DNA of 64,000 nt from Luteimonas chenhongjianii (GCF_002327105.1 NZ_CP023406.1:1736001-1800000); one strand, 5' to 3'; positions 46,489 to 57,737 are shown, counted from the stretch's first letter. Notes: generated by a model not told the origin, from the sequence alone. Numbers and translations: made by a program.

Positions 46489-48138
46489 TCAGATGATCGC
46501 AGCGCTGCGTTTGGGAATTTCGGTATTGAGCAAGGCGTCGTCATCGCCGTAGTCGATGGCGAGGTCGATCAGGTCCACGCCGGGGGTGTCCAGCGCGATG
46601 CGCAGGATCCCGGCAAACGACGCGGCGCTGTCGGGACGGTGGCCACGCGCGCCGTAGCTCTCGGCATAACGCACGAAGTCGGGATTGTCGTAGTCCATGC
46701 CGTAGACCGGGTAGTCCTCGTGCTGCTGCTTCCACTTGATCATGCCGTAGGCATCGTCGCGCAGCACGATCACCACGAGGTCGAGCTTGAGGCGCACCGC
46801 GGTTTCCAGTTCCTGCGAATTCATCATGAAACCGCCGTCCCCGCAGACCGCGACGACCTTGCGATCCCGATGCACGAGCTTCGACGCGATCGCCGATGGC
46901 AGGCCGGCGCCCATCGTGGCCAGTGCGTTGTCGAGCAGCAGCGTGTTCGGCTCGCGGCAGCGGTCGTTTCGGGCGAACCACAGCTTGTAGAGGCCGTTGT
47001 CGAGGCAGACGATGTCACGGGGATCGAGCGCGTCGCGCAGCGTCTTGACCAGGTGCGGGCCGTGCACGGGAAAGCGGTCGTCGCCGGCGAGCCGCGCGAT
47101 GTCCTCGCACAGCGCATCGCGCACCCGGTCGAAGAACGCGAAGTCCCAATGCGGCTGGGGCGCATCGAGGGCTTCGGCGAGTTGCCAGACCGTGTTGGCG
47201 ATGTCGCCGACCACTTCGATCTGCGGGAAATACACCTGGTCGACGACCGCGCTGGCGTAATTGACGTGGATGACCGTGCGCTCGCCGCGATGCATGAAAA
47301 ACGGCGGCTTCTCGATCACATCGTGGCCGATGTTGACGATGCAGTCCGCCGCATCGATCGCGCGGTGCACGAAATCGTGGTCCGACAGGGCTGCGGTGCC
47401 AAGCCACAGCGGATGGGTCTCGTCGAGCACACCCTTGCCCATCTGCGTACTGAAGAAGGGGATGCCGAGCCGGTCGACAAAGGCGCGCAGCATCTTCGCC
47501 GTGGTCTTGCGATTGGCACCCGCGCCGATCATCAGCAACGGATGCCGCGCGCTGCGGATCGCCTCGGCGGCCACCGCGACGGCCTTGTCCTCGGCCAGCG
47601 GCCGTCTCGTGAACGGCGCGGGGAGCAGGCGGGCGTCGGTCTCGTCGCCGGCGACGTCCTGCGGCAGTTCGATGTGGACCGCACCCGGGCGCTCCTCCTC
47701 GGCGCGCCGGAACGCATCGCGCACGCGCGCGGGAATGGCGTCCGCGGAGACCAGTTGCTGGGTCGATTTGGTCAGCGGACGCATCATGTCGACAATGTCG
47801 ACGATCTGGAAATGGCCCTGTTTGCTGGTGCGGATGGGCTTCTGCCCGGTGATCATCAGCATCGGCATCGCGCCTAGCTGCGCGTAGGCGGCGGCGGTGA
47901 CGAGATTGGTCGCGCCGGGGCCGAGGGTCGACAGACATACGCCGGCATTGCCGGTCAGGCGGCCATGGGTCGCGGCCATGAAGCCTGCGGCCTGCTCATG
48001 CCGGGTGAGCACCAGCTCGATGGCCGAGGCGCGCAGGGATTCGAGCAGGTCGAGGTTTTCCTCGCCGGGAATACCGAAGACGTGGGTGACGCCTTCGGCT
48101 TCGAGGGCCTGTACGAACAGGTCGGATGCCTTGGTCAT
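46489..48138 (-). CDS. alsS: Acetolactate synthase, catabolic AlsS-like (thiamine diphosphate enzyme)
   Basis: A 549-residue ThDP-dependent enzyme. The activating Glu is in LVLTRHEQAAGFMA; ThDP-binding motif GDGGFMMNSQELETAVRL begins with Gly-Asp-Gly. FGIPGEENLDLLESLR at the N terminus and the absence of an ilvN-type regulatory subunit fit catabolic acetolactate synthase (AlsS) or a related decarboxylase. No alsD (acetolactate decarboxylase) is adjacent; the partner here is an aldehyde dehydrogenase. ATG 48138 follows GAGGGAG; the frame is open further upstream. Confidence 0.8.
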   Translation of the reverse strand: MTKASDLFVQALEAEGVTHVFGIPGEENLDLLESLRASAIELVLTRHEQAAGFMAATHGRLTGNAGVCLSTLGPGATNLVTAAAYAQLGAMPMLMITGQKPIRTSKQGHFQIVDIVDMMRPLTKSTQQLVSADAIPARVRDAFRRAEEERPGAVHIELPQDVAGDETDARLLPAPFTRRPLAEDKAVAVAAEAIRSARHPLLMIGAGANRKTTAKMLRAFVDRLGIPFFSTQMGKGVLDETHPLWLGTAALSDHDFVHRAIDAADCIVNIGHDVIEKPPFFMHRGERTVIHVNYASAVVDQVYFPQIEVVGDIANTVWQLAEALDAPQPHWDFAFFDRVRDALCEDIARLAGDDRFPVHGPHLVKTLRDALDPRDIVCLDNGLYKLWFARNDRCREPNTLLLDNALATMGAGLPSAIASKLVHRDRKVVAVCGDGGFMMNSQELETAVRLKLDLVVIVLRDDAYGMIKWKQQHEDYPVYGMDYDNPDFVRYAESYGARGHRPDSAASFAGILRIALDTPGVDLIDLAIDYGDDDALLNTEIPKRSAAII

Positions 48139-48334
48139 CGTGCGACGCTCCCTCGTGACGTGACGGCGCAGCATCTCATCGATGGCGTCAGAGGAGAGTC
48201 GGGCAGCTGGAACGCTGCATCCGCCGGCCGCGTGTCGGGGAGCGGTGCCTGCGTCCCGTCGGAAACCCGCCCACGGCAGGCATTCTCGTGGCGGCGCACA
48301 GCGGCAGGCCGTCGCCCCGCACCCTGCGTCTACG

Positions 48335-49705
48335 TTACGTGCCCGGTGTCGACCGGGTGCCGGACTCCGCAGTCGCTGCTTCAACGCGTGCGTCGACGCT
48401 GCCGTCGCCGAGGCGGATCCGGAGCGCATCGCCCGGGCCAACATCGTCGACCCGCCGCACGATGCGGCCGTCGTCGCGCTGCACGATGCTGTAGCCACGC
48501 GCGATCGTCGCCAGCGGGCTTACCGCTTCGAGTGAACGGGCCAGGCCGCGCAGATGCAGTGCATCGCGCTGCAGCCGTCGCGCCAAGGCGGGGCGCAGAC
48601 GCGGGGCCAGCGCGGCCAGGCGTTCGCGCAACTGAAGCAGGCGGCGCTGCGGGGAATGCGCCCGCAATACCGCACCGGCATGGCGCAGAGCGGCCTCGCG
48701 TCGCTGCAGCTGCCGGCGCATCCCCTGCTGCAGGTTGCGCATCGCCTCGTCCTGGCGTCGGCGCAGCGCATCCAGGCGCGCCTGCGGGCGCTGGGCCTGC
48801 AGGCGCAAGGCCGCGCGATCGAGACGCTGGAAGCGCCCCTGCATCGCGCGCATCTGCGCGTCCTCGACATGACGCTGCAGGCGACGCACGCGCGTGAGCA
48901 GCTCGGTCCGGTCGGGCACCAGCAGTTCCGCGGCCACCGACGGGGTCGGCGCGCGAAGGTCCGCGGCGAAATCGGTCAGGCCGAAATCGGTCTCGTGGCC
49001 GATCGCCGAGACGATCGGGACCGGGCACGCGGCCACCGCGCGCGCAAGCGCTTCGTCGTTGAACGCCCACAGGTCCTCGAGCGAACCGCCGCCGCGCGCC
49101 AGCAGCAGCACGTCGTAGCGGCCGCTGGCACCGGCGCGCTCGAGCATCGCGACGATCTTCGGCGGCGCGTCAGCGCCCTGCACCGGGACCGGCAGAACCT
49201 CGACTTCGACCAGCGGCAGGCGCCGCGCCAGCACGCTCAGCACGTCGCGCACCGCCGCGCCGGTCGGGGAGGTGATCACGCCGATGCGTCGCGGGAACGC
49301 CGGCAGCGGGCGCTTGCGGTCCGCGTCGAACAGGCCTTCGGCCTGCAGGCGCGCTTTGAGCGCATCGAAGGCGCGGCGCAATGCGCCTTCACCGGCTTCT
49401 TCCAGTGAATCGAGGATCAGCTGGTAGTCGCCGCGCGCCTCGTACAGCGTGACCCGGCCACGCGCTCGCACCAGCATGCCGTCGCGCGGCGCGAAACGCA
49501 GCCACTGGCTCTTGGGCTTGAACAGCGCGCAGCGCACCTGCGCGCGTGCGTCCTTGAGGGTGAAATACATGTGTCCCGATGCCGGGCGCGAGACGTTGCA
49601 CAGCTCGCCTTCGACGACGACGTTCGGGAAGGTGTCCTCCAGCAGCCCCCGGGCCAGGGTGTTGAGCTGGGTCGGGGTGAGCACATCGGGTCGGGCATCG
49701 AGCAT
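48335..49705 (-). CDS. xseA: Exonuclease VII large subunit
   Basis: Large subunit of the single-strand exonuclease. The 456-residue protein has the N-terminal OB-fold ([20 protein letters not shown]), the catalytic domain with [23 protein letters not shown] and [41 protein letters not shown] and a long coiled coil (~285-410, very rich in Arg, Gln and Leu). The frame opens about 115 codons earlier, but homology starts at ATG 49705. A TATCCT hexamer lies exactly six bases upstream with no Shine-Dalgarno. xseB is not in the window. Confidence 0.93.
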   Translation of the reverse strand: MLDARPDVLTPTQLNTLARGLLEDTFPNVVVEGELCNVSRPASGHMYFTLKDARAQVRCALFKPKSQWLRFAPRDGMLVRARGRVTLYEARGDYQLILDSLEEAGEGALRRAFDALKARLQAEGLFDADRKRPLPAFPRRIGVITSPTGAAVRDVLSVLARRLPLVEVEVLPVPVQGADAPPKIVAMLERAGASGRYDVLLLARGGGSLEDLWAFNDEALARAVAACPVPIVSAIGHETDFGLTDFAADLRAPTPSVAAELLVPDRTELLTRVRRLQRHVEDAQMRAMQGRFQRLDRAALRLQAQRPQARLDALRRRQDEAMRNLQQGMRRQLQRREAALRHAGAVLRAHSPQRRLLQLRERLAALAPRLRPALARRLQRDALHLRGLARSLEAVSPLATIARGYSIVQRDDGRIVRRVDDVGPGDALRIRLGDGSVDARVEAATAESGTRSTPGT

Positions 49706-50043
49706 CGGCACAGGATACCCGGGGCGGGTGGACCCCAGCTGCGGCAGCGTGTCGCATTGCCGGCCCGGCGCTGCGCATCCACGCTTGACGGCATGCCCCC
49801 CGGAGCCCGCATATCGCATCCCGCTGGTTGCTTCCGCCGTGCCTGCCGGGCCCGGGCGGCCTGGGACGGCCGGCATGCCGGTACGCCGGGTCGGCGTGGC
49901 ATCCACGGCGGGCATGCGCTGTCCACGGACAGGGGCGCCCGCGGCGGGCCACATCGATCGGGTGCGGCCTGCGCGCGTGGGCGCACGCGGCGATAATCGA
50001 TCCCCCATGCCGACTCCCGAGCGGCGCCCCAAGGAGCATTCCG
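49706..50043. other. Divergent xseA-copper chaperone intergenic region (338 bp, no gene)
   Basis: I see no gene. Contents: the TATCCT hexamer for xseA (49712-49717, minus strand), a TTGACG at 49785-49790 without a good -10, a perfect 12-base palindrome (49870-49881), an inverted repeat CTGTCC-AC-GGACAG near 49920-49932, and a GATAAT hexamer (49992-49997) that could be the -10 of the copper chaperone gene. Confidence 0.45.
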
Positions 50044-50583
50044 ATGTCACGAACGACCGTTCTCGCTGCGGGCCTGGCCACGCTTGTCCTCACCGCCTGC
50101 CAGCCTGGCGCCGAACAGGGCGGCGACCAGCGGCCGCCCCATGCGACCAGCGATGGCGACGCCGCTGCGGCGGTGGCCGAAGGGGTGCATGTCAGCGACG
50201 CGTGGATCCGCGAAACCCCGCCCACGGCGGCGGTCGCGGGCGGTTACGTCACGCTCAAGGCAACCTCGTCGGACCGCCTGGTCTCGGTGGATACCGAGGC
50301 AGCGGAGTCGGTGGAGATCCACGAGATGCGCCATGACGGCGGCATGATGCGCATGCGTGAACTGCCCGACGGCGTGGAACTTCCGCCCGGTGCGGAGATC
50401 GTGCTGCGTCCCGGCGGCAACCACCTGATGTTCATCAATCCGGTCGAGCCGATGCGCGCCGGCCAGACTGTCGAGGCAACGCTGCACTTCGCGCATGCGC
50501 CGACCCAGACCGTGGTCTTCGAGGTGCGCCCGCTGGCCGCCGAGACGGCTGCGCCGGACACGCAAACCCCGCCCGCGCAGTAA
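50044..50583 (+). CDS. Periplasmic copper chaperone, PCuAC family lipoprotein
   Basis: A 179-residue PCu(A)C protein, which delivers Cu(I) to cytochrome oxidase in the periplasm. The signal peptide ends in the lipobox LTAC (Cys19), so it is membrane tethered. The copper ligands form the family motif: His and Met in [14 protein letters not shown] and His and Met in [14 protein letters not shown]. The sequence opens with [20 protein letters not shown], typical of the family. The ATG follows AAGGAG by seven bases. A RegBA-type pair lies downstream on the other strand. Confidence 0.92.
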   Translation: MSRTTVLAAGLATLVLTACQPGAEQGGDQRPPHATSDGDAAAAVAEGVHVSDAWIRETPPTAAVAGGYVTLKATSSDRLVSVDTEAAESVEIHEMRHDGGMMRMRELPDGVELPPGAEIVLRPGGNHLMFINPVEPMRAGQTVEATLHFAHAPTQTVVFEVRPLAAETAAPDTQTPPAQ

Positions 50584-50772
50584 CCCTCGTGCGCGGCCGG
50601 AGAAGCGCGGGCCGCGGCCTGCGCCTGACCGGCCGGTTCCCTGCGTCGCGTCGTGGCCGGGGGCACGCCCGCGGTGGCGCAGGTTCCGCGCCATGCGTGC
50701 CTGGGCAGAGGCCGCGCGGTGCACGCATCGCCGCCGCCCCGCCGCCGGTGGTCGCTCCGTCCCCGCCCGTGC

Positions 50773-51348
50773 TCAGCCGTCGCCGGGTGGCCGTCGCTCC
50801 GGCCCCGGCCGCTTGGCGAGCTTGCGTTGCAGCGAGCGCCGGTGCATGCCGAGCAACCGCGCGGTCGCCGAGATGTTGCCGCCGGTTTCGGTCAGCGCCT
50901 GCTGGATGTGTTCCCACTCCAGCCGGTGCAGCGGGATCATCGTGGGACTCTCCAGCGTGTCCTCCTCCTCGCGCTCGGGCCCCGGCGCGCCGGGCGCGGG
51001 TTCCGTGTCGAGCAGGATGCGCTGCAGCGTGTCGGCCGACACCGGCTTGGGCAGATAGTCGTCGGCGCCGCGCTTGATCGCTTCCACCGCGGTCGCGATG
51101 CTCGCGTAGCCGGTGACCAGCAGAATGCGCATGTCGGCGCGGATCGCCCGCAGCGGCTCGATCAGCGACAGTCCCGAGGCTTCGCCGAGCTTGAGATCGA
51201 CCAGGGCGAAGTCCGGCGTCGTGCGCGCGGCGATGTCCAGCGCGGTGGCCATGTCGGCCGCGATCTCGCAGTCGATGCCGCGTCGGGTCAATGCGCGCCG
51301 CAACGCTTCCAGGTACAGGGTGTCATCGTCGACCAGCAAGCCCTTCAT
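50773..51348 (-). CDS. regA: RegA/PrrA/ActR-type response regulator
   Basis: A 191-residue response regulator. The receiver domain (~1-115) has the acidic pocket VDDD (6-9), phosphoacceptor Asp51 in LVDLKLGEASG, VTGY and the conserved Lys in LPKPVS. After an acidic linker (EREEEDTLES) comes a Fis-like helix-turn-helix (~150-185) with TGGNISATARLLGMHRRSLQRKLAKRP, the RegA/PrrA DNA-binding signature. It overlaps the sensor kinase gene by ATGA. RegA-type regulators control respiration, redox balance and sometimes carbon fixation. Confidence 0.9.
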   Translation of the reverse strand: MKGLLVDDDTLYLEALRRALTRRGIDCEIAADMATALDIAARTTPDFALVDLKLGEASGLSLIEPLRAIRADMRILLVTGYASIATAVEAIKRGADDYLPKPVSADTLQRILLDTEPAPGAPGPEREEEDTLESPTMIPLHRLEWEHIQQALTETGGNISATARLLGMHRRSLQRKLAKRPGPERRPPGDG

Positions 51349-52583
51349 CGCATCGTCTCCGTCGGAGTGCGGTCGCCTGCCTCGACGGGGATGCGGAAGT
51401 GCACCCGGGTGCCGCCGCCTTCGGCTTCCTCCATGTCCAGTTCGCCGTCGAGCTGCTCGATCACCGCGTGCGACAGCGCCAGGCCCACGCCCAGGCCGTC
51501 GGGCTTGCCGCTGCGGAAGAGCACCGGCAGGAACGGCGCCTGCGCATCGAAACCGGTGCCGTAGTCGCGGATCGCGCCGTCGAGCATGCCGGTCTCGATC
51601 TGCAGATGCAGGTCCACGCGGTTGCTGCCATTGCCTTCGCTGGCATCGGCGGCGTTGTTGAGCAGGGCCAGCAGCAGGTGGCCGATGGTGCGGTCGACGC
51701 GCTGGTGCACATCGACGTTGCCGCTGCGGCCCAGCGCGATGGCCGGGCGGACCAGCTGCCAGTGTTCGAGCACGCGGCCGATGTCGACCCGGGTGCTGGC
51801 GGAGGGATCGGCCGGATCGGCGAGCGAGCGTACCCGGTCGCGGCAGGTGTCGACGAGGCGCCGCAGCGTCGCCACGTCCGCCGCGCCGTCGCCGGCCATG
51901 TGGCTGGTGTCGAGATCGTCGAGCAGAAGGGTCATCGTCGCGAGCGGAGTATTGAGTTCGTGGGCGACCGAGGCAGCGTGGGTCGCCAAGGCCAGGATGC
52001 CTTCGTTGCGGACGAAGCGGTCACGCAGGGCGGCGAGTTCGCGCTCGCGGCGGTCGCGCGCGGCGGCCAGTCGGATCATGAAATACGACACCAGGCCCAC
52101 CGACAGGAAGAAGTTCACCGCCATCCCGGCCAGATGCAGGTTGTAGTGGTCGTGCAGGTGCGGCAGGGGCTGGCCGAAACTGATCGCGAGCATGTAGCCG
52201 CTGACGCAGGCCAGCGCAGCGGCGATCGCCCAGGCCCGCGGCAGGGCCATCGCGGTCAGCGCGATCGGCAGCAGGAACAGCGAGGCGAAAGGATTGGCGA
52301 TGCCGCCGGTCCAGGCCACCAGCCAGGCCAGCACCGCAGTGTCGACCAGCACATGGGCGAAGGCCTCGGCCGGCGTGGCGTCGCGGCTCTGGGTCAGGCG
52401 CACGTGGACCAGCACGTTGAACGCGGCCAGCAGCAGGACCGGGCCCCATAGCGGCCAGCGCGGCAGGTCCATCTCGAAGCCGTGGGTGACCCACAGGATG
52501 GTCAGCGACTGCCCGCCCACCGCGAACCAGCGCAGGCTGTACAGGGTGCGGAGCAGGGCGGTTGCGGGCGGCTGGGGCTGCAT
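51345..52583 (-). CDS. regB: RegB/PrrB-type redox sensor histidine kinase
   Basis: A 412-residue sensor with about six membrane helices (~12-170). The RegB-type quinone-binding motif GGIANPF is at 93-99, between helices. The H-box reads HELNTPLATM with His208, and the ATPase domain has LLNNAADAS (N-box), GTGFD and GLGVGLALSHAVIEQLDG. Cys247 in the cytoplasmic linker region (TCRDRV) sits where RegB carries its redox-active cysteine. The ORF remains open far upstream through ispG; ATG 52583 fits the family. It is coupled to regA. Confidence 0.9.
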   Translation of the reverse strand: MQPQPPATALLRTLYSLRWFAVGGQSLTILWVTHGFEMDLPRWPLWGPVLLLAAFNVLVHVRLTQSRDATPAEAFAHVLVDTAVLAWLVAWTGGIANPFASLFLLPIALTAMALPRAWAIAAALACVSGYMLAISFGQPLPHLHDHYNLHLAGMAVNFFLSVGLVSYFMIRLAAARDRRERELAALRDRFVRNEGILALATHAASVAHELNTPLATMTLLLDDLDTSHMAGDGAADVATLRRLVDTCRDRVRSLADPADPSASTRVDIGRVLEHWQLVRPAIALGRSGNVDVHQRVDRTIGHLLLALLNNAADASEGNGSNRVDLHLQIETGMLDGAIRDYGTGFDAQAPFLPVLFRSGKPDGLGVGLALSHAVIEQLDGELDMEEAEGGGTRVHFRIPVEAGDRTPTETMR

Positions 52584-52685
52584 CGCCCGCCATCCTAGTC
52601 CAGCGCGGCGCGGCCCGCGCTGCGGCCATTGGTCGCATTCGCGCGCGGTTTCGGCGCGCGTCACCGTCAGTCGGACGCGAACCGC

Positions 52686-52691
52686 TAAAAT
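52686..52691 (+). promoter_or_regulatory. -10 element predicting a leaderless ispG mRNA
   Basis: TAAAAT (5 of 6 matches) ends exactly six bases before the ispG ATG, and no Shine-Dalgarno is present, so transcription probably starts at the ATG. No good -35 is visible. Confidence 0.45.
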
Positions 52692-52697
52692 GCACGC

Positions 52698-53982
<1,285 letters not shown>

Positions 53983-53990
<8 letters not shown>

Positions 53991-54696
53991 CGGCGGGAGT
54001 GCCGTCGCCGAGGGCTCGCGCGAAGCCGGCGGTCTACTGCGTCGCCACGGCTGGAAGTTCCTGCTGCTGTTCGCCGGCGTGATGCTGCCGATGTGGGGCT
54101 TCATGGAGCTCGCCGACGAGGTCCACGAGTCGGAAGTCATCCCGTTCGACGAGCCGATCCTGCGATTCGCGCAGGAGGCCGCGCGCGATGGCTACACGCG
54201 GGTGTTCCTGTTCTTCTCCCAGATCGGCTACGCCAGGGGCGTGGTGCCGGTCGACATCGGGCTGGTTCTGGTGCTGCTGGCGATGCAACGCTGGCGCGAC
54301 GGTCTGTTCGCGGCGGTGGCGACGGGCGGCTCGGCGTTGTTGAACATCGGGACCAAGCAGCTGTTCGCCCGCGACCGGCCGAGCCTTTGGGAATCGATCG
54401 CGCCCGAGGCCACCTACAGTTTTCCCAGCGGCCATGCGATGGGTTCGATGACGCTGGCTGCGGTGCTGATCCTGCTGGCCTGGCCGACCCGCGCACGCTG
54501 GTGGGTGATCGCCGCGATGGTCGTGTTCGTCCCGATGGTCGGCCTATCGCGTGTGTATCTGGGCGTGCATTACCCGTCCGACATCCTCGCCGGCTGGGCT
54601 GCGGCGTCGGCGTGGGTGGTCGGGGTGTACCTGGTGATGTATCACCGGCCCGGTTGGGTCGGGGGCGCCAGGGACCGGCAAAAGCCCGCTGGGTAG
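53983..54696 (+). CDS. PAP2-family membrane phosphatase
   Basis: A 237-residue protein of the type 2 phosphatidic-acid-phosphatase superfamily with about six membrane helices. The three catalytic motifs are visible: [13 protein letters not shown] in [11 protein letters not shown], and [12 protein letters not shown]. Candidate substrates are undecaprenyl diphosphate (BacA-like role), phosphatidate or phosphatidylglycerophosphate. Overlap with ispG, an isoprenoid enzyme, makes a polyprenyl phosphate plausible. A GC-rich gap of 166 bases without a gene follows. Confidence 0.85.
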
Positions 54697-54862
54697 CACG
54701 GGCAGCGCTCCGCCGCAGTAGTACCGCGCGGCAAATCTTCGCTTGCACTGGAGTCTGGTGGGGGCGAATCGGGCGAAGTGTCTTTTCGTCCTGCCGCGCG
54801 CTCGCTCGTCCACTGGGTGCTTCGTAACCGCTCCCTGCGCTGCCGAAAAGAGAAGCGAAAGC

Positions 54863-55420
54863 TCAGCCGCCTGCCGACGCCACGTCCTGGAGGGGCAGGC
54901 GGATATCCGAGAGCCTCCATTGCAGCCCCCGCCGGGTCAGCACGAACTCGATCGGCCGGCTGCGGTCGTCGCGAACAGTCACAGTGAAACGCGACGGTGA
55001 GTGGTAGCGGTAATGCGCATCCTCGAGTGGATCGCCGGCCTCGGGATCCGGGCCCGTTCGCATCGGCGATGCGCCGCCGGCCAGGTTCCACAGTCGTTGC
55101 CCGCGCATCAGCGTGCTCAGGCCGACCGGCGTCACCATCATGTCCACGCCGGCGCCCGCGGCGCTGCCCGCGACGCGCAGGCCGATCGCGCCGAGCAGAC
55201 TCGACTGCAGTCCGGGCCCCGCTTCGCGGACCACCGCGTCGGCCAGTTGCACACGCAGGCTCTGACGCAGCGCCGGGAAGTCCACGTGCCGGGAGAGTGC
55301 GCGCGAGTCCTCTTCAAGCACCGCGTCGCGGATCGCGTGCACGGTCAGGAACGGGCCGGCTGCCACATAGCCGGCCAACAGCACGAACACTGCACAGAGT
55401 ATCCAGACGAGACGCTTCAT
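54863..55420 (-). CDS. DUF2939 family membrane-anchored protein
   Basis: A 185-residue protein with one N-terminal membrane helix (~3-25) and a periplasmic domain typical of DUF2939: FLTVHAIRDAVLEEDSRALSRHVDFPALRQSLR at ~25-60 (quoted by key residues), with two hydrophobic central segments (GLRVAGSAAGAG and VDMMVTPVGLSTLMRG). Function unknown. ATG 55420 is used; the frame extends a further 14 codons upstream. It is 82 bases from the DUF2461 gene on the same strand. Confidence 0.7.
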   Translation of the reverse strand: MKRLVWILCAVFVLLAGYVAAGPFLTVHAIRDAVLEEDSRALSRHVDFPALRQSLRVQLADAVVREAGPGLQSSLLGAIGLRVAGSAAGAGVDMMVTPVGLSTLMRGQRLWNLAGGASPMRTGPDPEAGDPLEDAHYRYHSPSRFTVTVRDDRSRPIEFVLTRRGLQWRLSDIRLPLQDVASAGG

Positions 55421-55502
55421 GGTTGCCGGGCTGCTGGAGACGCAGCGATTGTCGGCTGCCATGGCGCAGTCGCCGCTGAACGCATCGGGCGCGCGGCGAT
55501 GC

Positions 55503-56189
55503 TCAGAACTCCAGGTCCAGCGCCGCGCACAGGTAATCGACGAACGGGCCCAGTGTCACCAGATCGGCGGCGATCGTCTGCCGCAGCTGCGGCCCGGTCA
55601 TCGTGGCGTCGTCGAGCGTGCGCCAGAACACCCAGTTCTTGTGCTTGAGATCGTCGATGTACTCGAAGTCGGCAGGAAAGCCGCGCGGCGGACGCACCAG
55701 CATCTCGCTGGTTTCGAATTCGAAGCGCTTGCGGAGCCGGGGATCATGCGCCGCGCGCTTCCAGCTGCCCGGGTTGTCGACGATGAACTGCCTGAGCTTG
55801 CGCTGGGTGGGCGGTTCGGGATGCCACAGGCCGGCGCCGACGAAGCTCTCGCCCGGCTGCAGGTGCACATAGAACGAAGGCGCCGGCAGTTCGCGCCGAC
55901 GCACATGGAACAATCGCGCACCCTGCCATTGCTTGTAGGGCGACTTGTCGTTGGAGAAACGCGCATCGCGGTAGATGCGGAACAGCGAACCCCCCTGGGT
56001 ACGCGGATCGGCGCGGAATTGCGTGCTCACCGCGGCAAGGTCGGGTTGCAGATCGGTGATCAGCTGCAGGAAGGGCTGGCGCACATGCGCTTCATAGTCG
56101 GCCTTGTGCGCGGCGAACCATGGCTTGTCGTTGTTGCGGGCCAGGCCGCGCAGGAAGCGGAAGCTCTTGTCGCTGAAGTACGTGGTCAT
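55503..56189 (-). CDS. DUF2461 / TIGR02453 family protein
   Basis: A 228-residue soluble protein of the widespread DUF2461 family, function unknown. Family hallmarks: an N-terminal FRFLRGLARNNDKPWFAAHK, FRIYRDARFSNDKSPYK at ~70-86, and FYVHLQPGESFVGAGLW. Its ATG overlaps the sbcB stop, so it is the last cistron of a small group with the exonuclease. Confidence 0.82.
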   Translation of the reverse strand: MTTYFSDKSFRFLRGLARNNDKPWFAAHKADYEAHVRQPFLQLITDLQPDLAAVSTQFRADPRTQGGSLFRIYRDARFSNDKSPYKQWQGARLFHVRRRELPAPSFYVHLQPGESFVGAGLWHPEPPTQRKLRQFIVDNPGSWKRAAHDPRLRKRFEFETSEMLVRPPRGFPADFEYIDDLKHKNWVFWRTLDDATMTGPQLRQTIAADLVTLGPFVDYLCAALDLEF

Positions 56190-57655
56190 GCAGGCGCCGG
56201 GACAGGCGGATCGGAAGGTAGACGCGTGGCGAGGCCATGGCCCCAGTCGACGAGGGCGTCGAGCAGGCTGGCCCGGCGCGGATCGTGCGGATTCTCGGCG
56301 CGCAGCGTTTCGATCTGCGTGAAATAGCCGGCGAAGTCCAGCTCCGACTGGGTCGTGCCCGGGCCGAGGCGCTCGCAGCGATAGGCGTCCCAGCGCAGGC
56401 GCTCGTCGGCGCTTAGCGTGCCAGGCCAGTTGCGCGCGCGGTAGCGCATCAGCAGCGCATCGAAACGCGGATCCTCGAAGCCGAAGTCACGCGAGCCGAG
56501 CTGATCGGGTGGCGTCGCCCGGACCTGGGCCATGCGCCGCTTGTCGCCGTCGCCGGGAAAGCCGTCATAGAGGGCGCCGTCCGGATCGCAGGGTTCGAAG
56601 GCGCGTTCCACCGCGAACACCCGGCGGATCTTCTCGGCGAGCGCCGGACCTGCCGCGCGCAGGCGCGCTGCACGCCGCTCGATTTCAAGCGGCTCGATGC
56701 CGAGGCGCTCGAAATCCACGGGCCGAAGATGCGGCCAGGCCACGAGGGCGGGGCAGCGGTTGCTGTGCACTTCCTTGAGCGGGATGCGCGCCACACCCTC
56801 GGGCAGATCCTCGCGCCGTGCGAACACACGCGAGGCGATCGTCTCGGCGTCGAGATCGAGCAGCCAGTCCGGGTCGCCGTCGAGGTCGAACGCGATCACG
56901 CGGCTGTCGTAACGCGGGTGGCGGGCGAGCGGCAGCACCGCAGCGGCGCACATGCGCGCCGCCGGGTAGCGCTGCGAGACGTGCAGGACTGGGGTCATCG
57001 CGATGGTGTCGAGCATCGAGGCCGCGTGGCGCTTGTCGCGCAGCTTCGCCGCGTAATCCCACAGACGCGGCTGCGCGTTGCGGAACAAGCGCGCCAGGCC
57101 GATCAGTGCACGCACATCCGACAGCGCCTCATGCGCGTCACCGGTGCGCACGCCGTTGGCGGCCGCCAGGTGCTCGAGCTTGAACGAGGTCGCTCCGTCC
57201 TCGCGCGTCGGCCAGACCAGGCCTTCGGGACGCAGCGCGTGCCACAGCCGCATGACATCGAGCAGGTCCCACCGCGAATTGCCGCTGCGCCACTCGCGCT
57301 CGTAGGGATCATGGAAATTGCGGTACAGGCCGAAGCGGACGAATTCGTCGTCGAAGCGCAGCGAGTTGTAACCCAGCGTGCAGGTCTTCGGCCGTGCCAT
57401 CTCCTCCTGGATTCGCGCGAACGCCTCCGCCTCGGTGAGGCCGTGGGCAAGCGCATGCTGCGGCGTGATACCGGTGATCAGCGTCGCGACCGGAGAGGGC
57501 AGCAGGTCGTCGGCCGGGCGCACGAAAAAATCGATCGGCGCGTCGATCTCGTTGAGATCGGCGTCGGTGCGGATTGCAGCGAACTGCGCGATGCGCGTGC
57601 GGCGCGGGTCGGAACCGAAGGTTTCGAGATCGTAGAAAAGGAAACTGTCGGTCAT
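56186..57655 (-). CDS. sbcB: Exodeoxyribonuclease I
   Basis: 3'-5' single-strand DNA exonuclease acting in recombination and mismatch repair. The 489-residue protein has the DEDDh catalytic motifs: FLFYDLETFG (5-14), TLGYNSLRFDDEFVRFGLYRNF (in parts), and the last motif with DAHEALSDVRALIGL. SH3-like and C-terminal helical domains follow with DGFPGDGDKRRM. The length fits E. coli ExoI (475). It is coupled to DUF2461 and lies 82 bases after kmo. Confidence 0.93.
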   Translation of the reverse strand: MTDSFLFYDLETFGSDPRRTRIAQFAAIRTDADLNEIDAPIDFFVRPADDLLPSPVATLITGITPQHALAHGLTEAEAFARIQEEMARPKTCTLGYNSLRFDDEFVRFGLYRNFHDPYEREWRSGNSRWDLLDVMRLWHALRPEGLVWPTREDGATSFKLEHLAAANGVRTGDAHEALSDVRALIGLARLFRNAQPRLWDYAAKLRDKRHAASMLDTIAMTPVLHVSQRYPAARMCAAAVLPLARHPRYDSRVIAFDLDGDPDWLLDLDAETIASRVFARREDLPEGVARIPLKEVHSNRCPALVAWPHLRPVDFERLGIEPLEIERRAARLRAAGPALAEKIRRVFAVERAFEPCDPDGALYDGFPGDGDKRRMAQVRATPPDQLGSRDFGFEDPRFDALLMRYRARNWPGTLSADERLRWDAYRCERLGPGTTQSELDFAGYFTQIETLRAENPHDPRRASLLDALVDWGHGLATRLPSDPPVPAPA

Positions 57656-57737
57656 GCGTGTGGCAGCCGGTGGGTTGCCGTCGTGGCAGGCCGGGACGGC
57701 GGCACGGGGCCGGGATCAGGGAAGGAGGAACGTGCGC

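Noticed and set aside
54697..54862. Inverted arms TCTTTTCG and CGAAAAGA in the PAP2-DUF2939 gap
   Set aside because: Arms are only 8 bases and 55 bases apart; no T-tract or promoter fits. Likely chance.
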